Shown here: positions 5,148 to 5,280 of the stretch, in pieces
Position numbering within the stretch: position 1 is the stretch's first letter
Layout: every line of letters begins with the position of its first letter
NCBI GenBank assembly: GCA_005789375.1
Contig: SXXZ01000261.1
Span: forward strand, 1 to 5,280
Reading direction: 5' to 3'
Length of the DNA stretch: 5,280 nucleotides
Origin: Verrucomicrobiales bacterium
GTDB lineage: Bacteria > Verrucomicrobiota > Verrucomicrobiae > Limisphaerales > UBA9464
The notes under the pieces: generated by a model
The model's input: only the letters and a program-made list of their open reading frames with translations
Database searches by the model: none
Told to the model about the DNA's origin: nothing
Made by a program: the position numbers and the translations under genes

Positions 5148-5280
5148 TCAGGGTCGGCGTTTTTGACGTCGTTGCCACAAGGCCAATGCCCCGGTGCCGA
5201 CGATCATGAGTGCCCAGGTTTCAGGTTCGGGGACGATGGCCGGGGTAGTGAGGGGATCGACCGGGGTGAGACCGGCGGCC
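5148..5280 (-). CDS. C-terminal end of a PEP-CTERM sorted protein, 5' part beyond the window
   Basis: The last 43 codons of a gene entering from the right edge, ending with TGA at 5150-5148. The frame has a Pro/Thr-rich linker (TPVDPLTTPAI), then VPEPETWALM, a hydrophobic stretch IVGTGALALW, and a basic tail RRQKRRP at the very end. This is the tripartite PEP-CTERM signal: VPEP motif, membrane helix, Arg-rich terminus. In known systems exosortase recognises and processes such tails on exported proteins, often in bacteria making exopolysaccharide. The start and functional domain are not in the window, so nothing can be said of its activity. Codon choice is GC-rich like the neighbours. It faces the pseudopilin gene convergently, with the repeat-rich 211 bases between them. 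Confidence 0.88.
   Translation of the reverse strand, partial: AAGLTPVDPLTTPAIVPEPETWALMIVGTGALALWQRRQKRRP

Noticed and set aside
4762..5209. + strand frames crossing the pseudopilin end and the repeat region
   Set aside because: They translate non-coding repeats whose period is not a multiple of three, and the Gly/Val/Arg-rich product has no family resemblance.

Overview
The window is GC-rich and reads like part of a Verrucomicrobiota genome, probably a relative of the Pedosphaera/Limisphaerales group; that placement is inference. The signs are a single stand-alone H-X-DG-type pseudopilin with a textbook [18 protein letters not shown] start, a PEP-CTERM sorting tail, and a large multi-domain alpha/beta hydrolase of the kind common in the Planctomycetota-Verrucomicrobiota group. 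Start sites have poor or no Shine-Dalgarno sequence. No rRNA, tRNA, transposase or CRISPR array was seen.

Layout, left to right. (1) Positions 1-1527, + strand: most of a probably exported alpha/beta hydrolase, entering from the left edge. It has an N-terminal beta domain, a helical linker, a catalytic domain with a readable Ser-Asp-His triad, and a C-terminal beta domain. (2) Only 20 bases separate it from a convergent two-gene unit on the - strand (1548-3952). The first gene transcribed is a divergent PurD-like ATP-grasp ligase. Its last codon and stop overlap the start of an intact alanine racemase gene by 4 bases (ATGA). (3) Positions 3953-4189 are a divergent intergenic region with a 39-base interspersed-type repeat and three TTGACGG words. 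(4) Positions 4190-4936, + strand: the pseudopilin. (5) Positions 4937-5147: a dense non-coding patch with a second copy of the 39-base repeat, an imperfect hairpin made with its 3' half, three tandem units of about 27 bases, and a 7-bp-stem palindrome. (6) Positions 5148-5280, - strand: the last 43 codons of a PEP-CTERM protein whose body lies beyond the right edge.

How the genes work together. The ligase and racemase overlap and the racemase has no visible ribosome binding site of its own, so they are almost certainly co-transcribed and translationally coupled. Alanine racemase supplies D-alanine for peptidoglycan. The ligase has lost several of the motifs that define GAR synthetase, so it may be a paralogue with another substrate, possibly an amino acid; this is the most interesting gene in the window. 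The hydrolase, pseudopilin and PEP-CTERM protein are all predicted to act outside the cytoplasm but show no direct functional link. The pseudopilin gene is bracketed by the two direct repeat copies, which suggests a mobile or recombination-prone segment.
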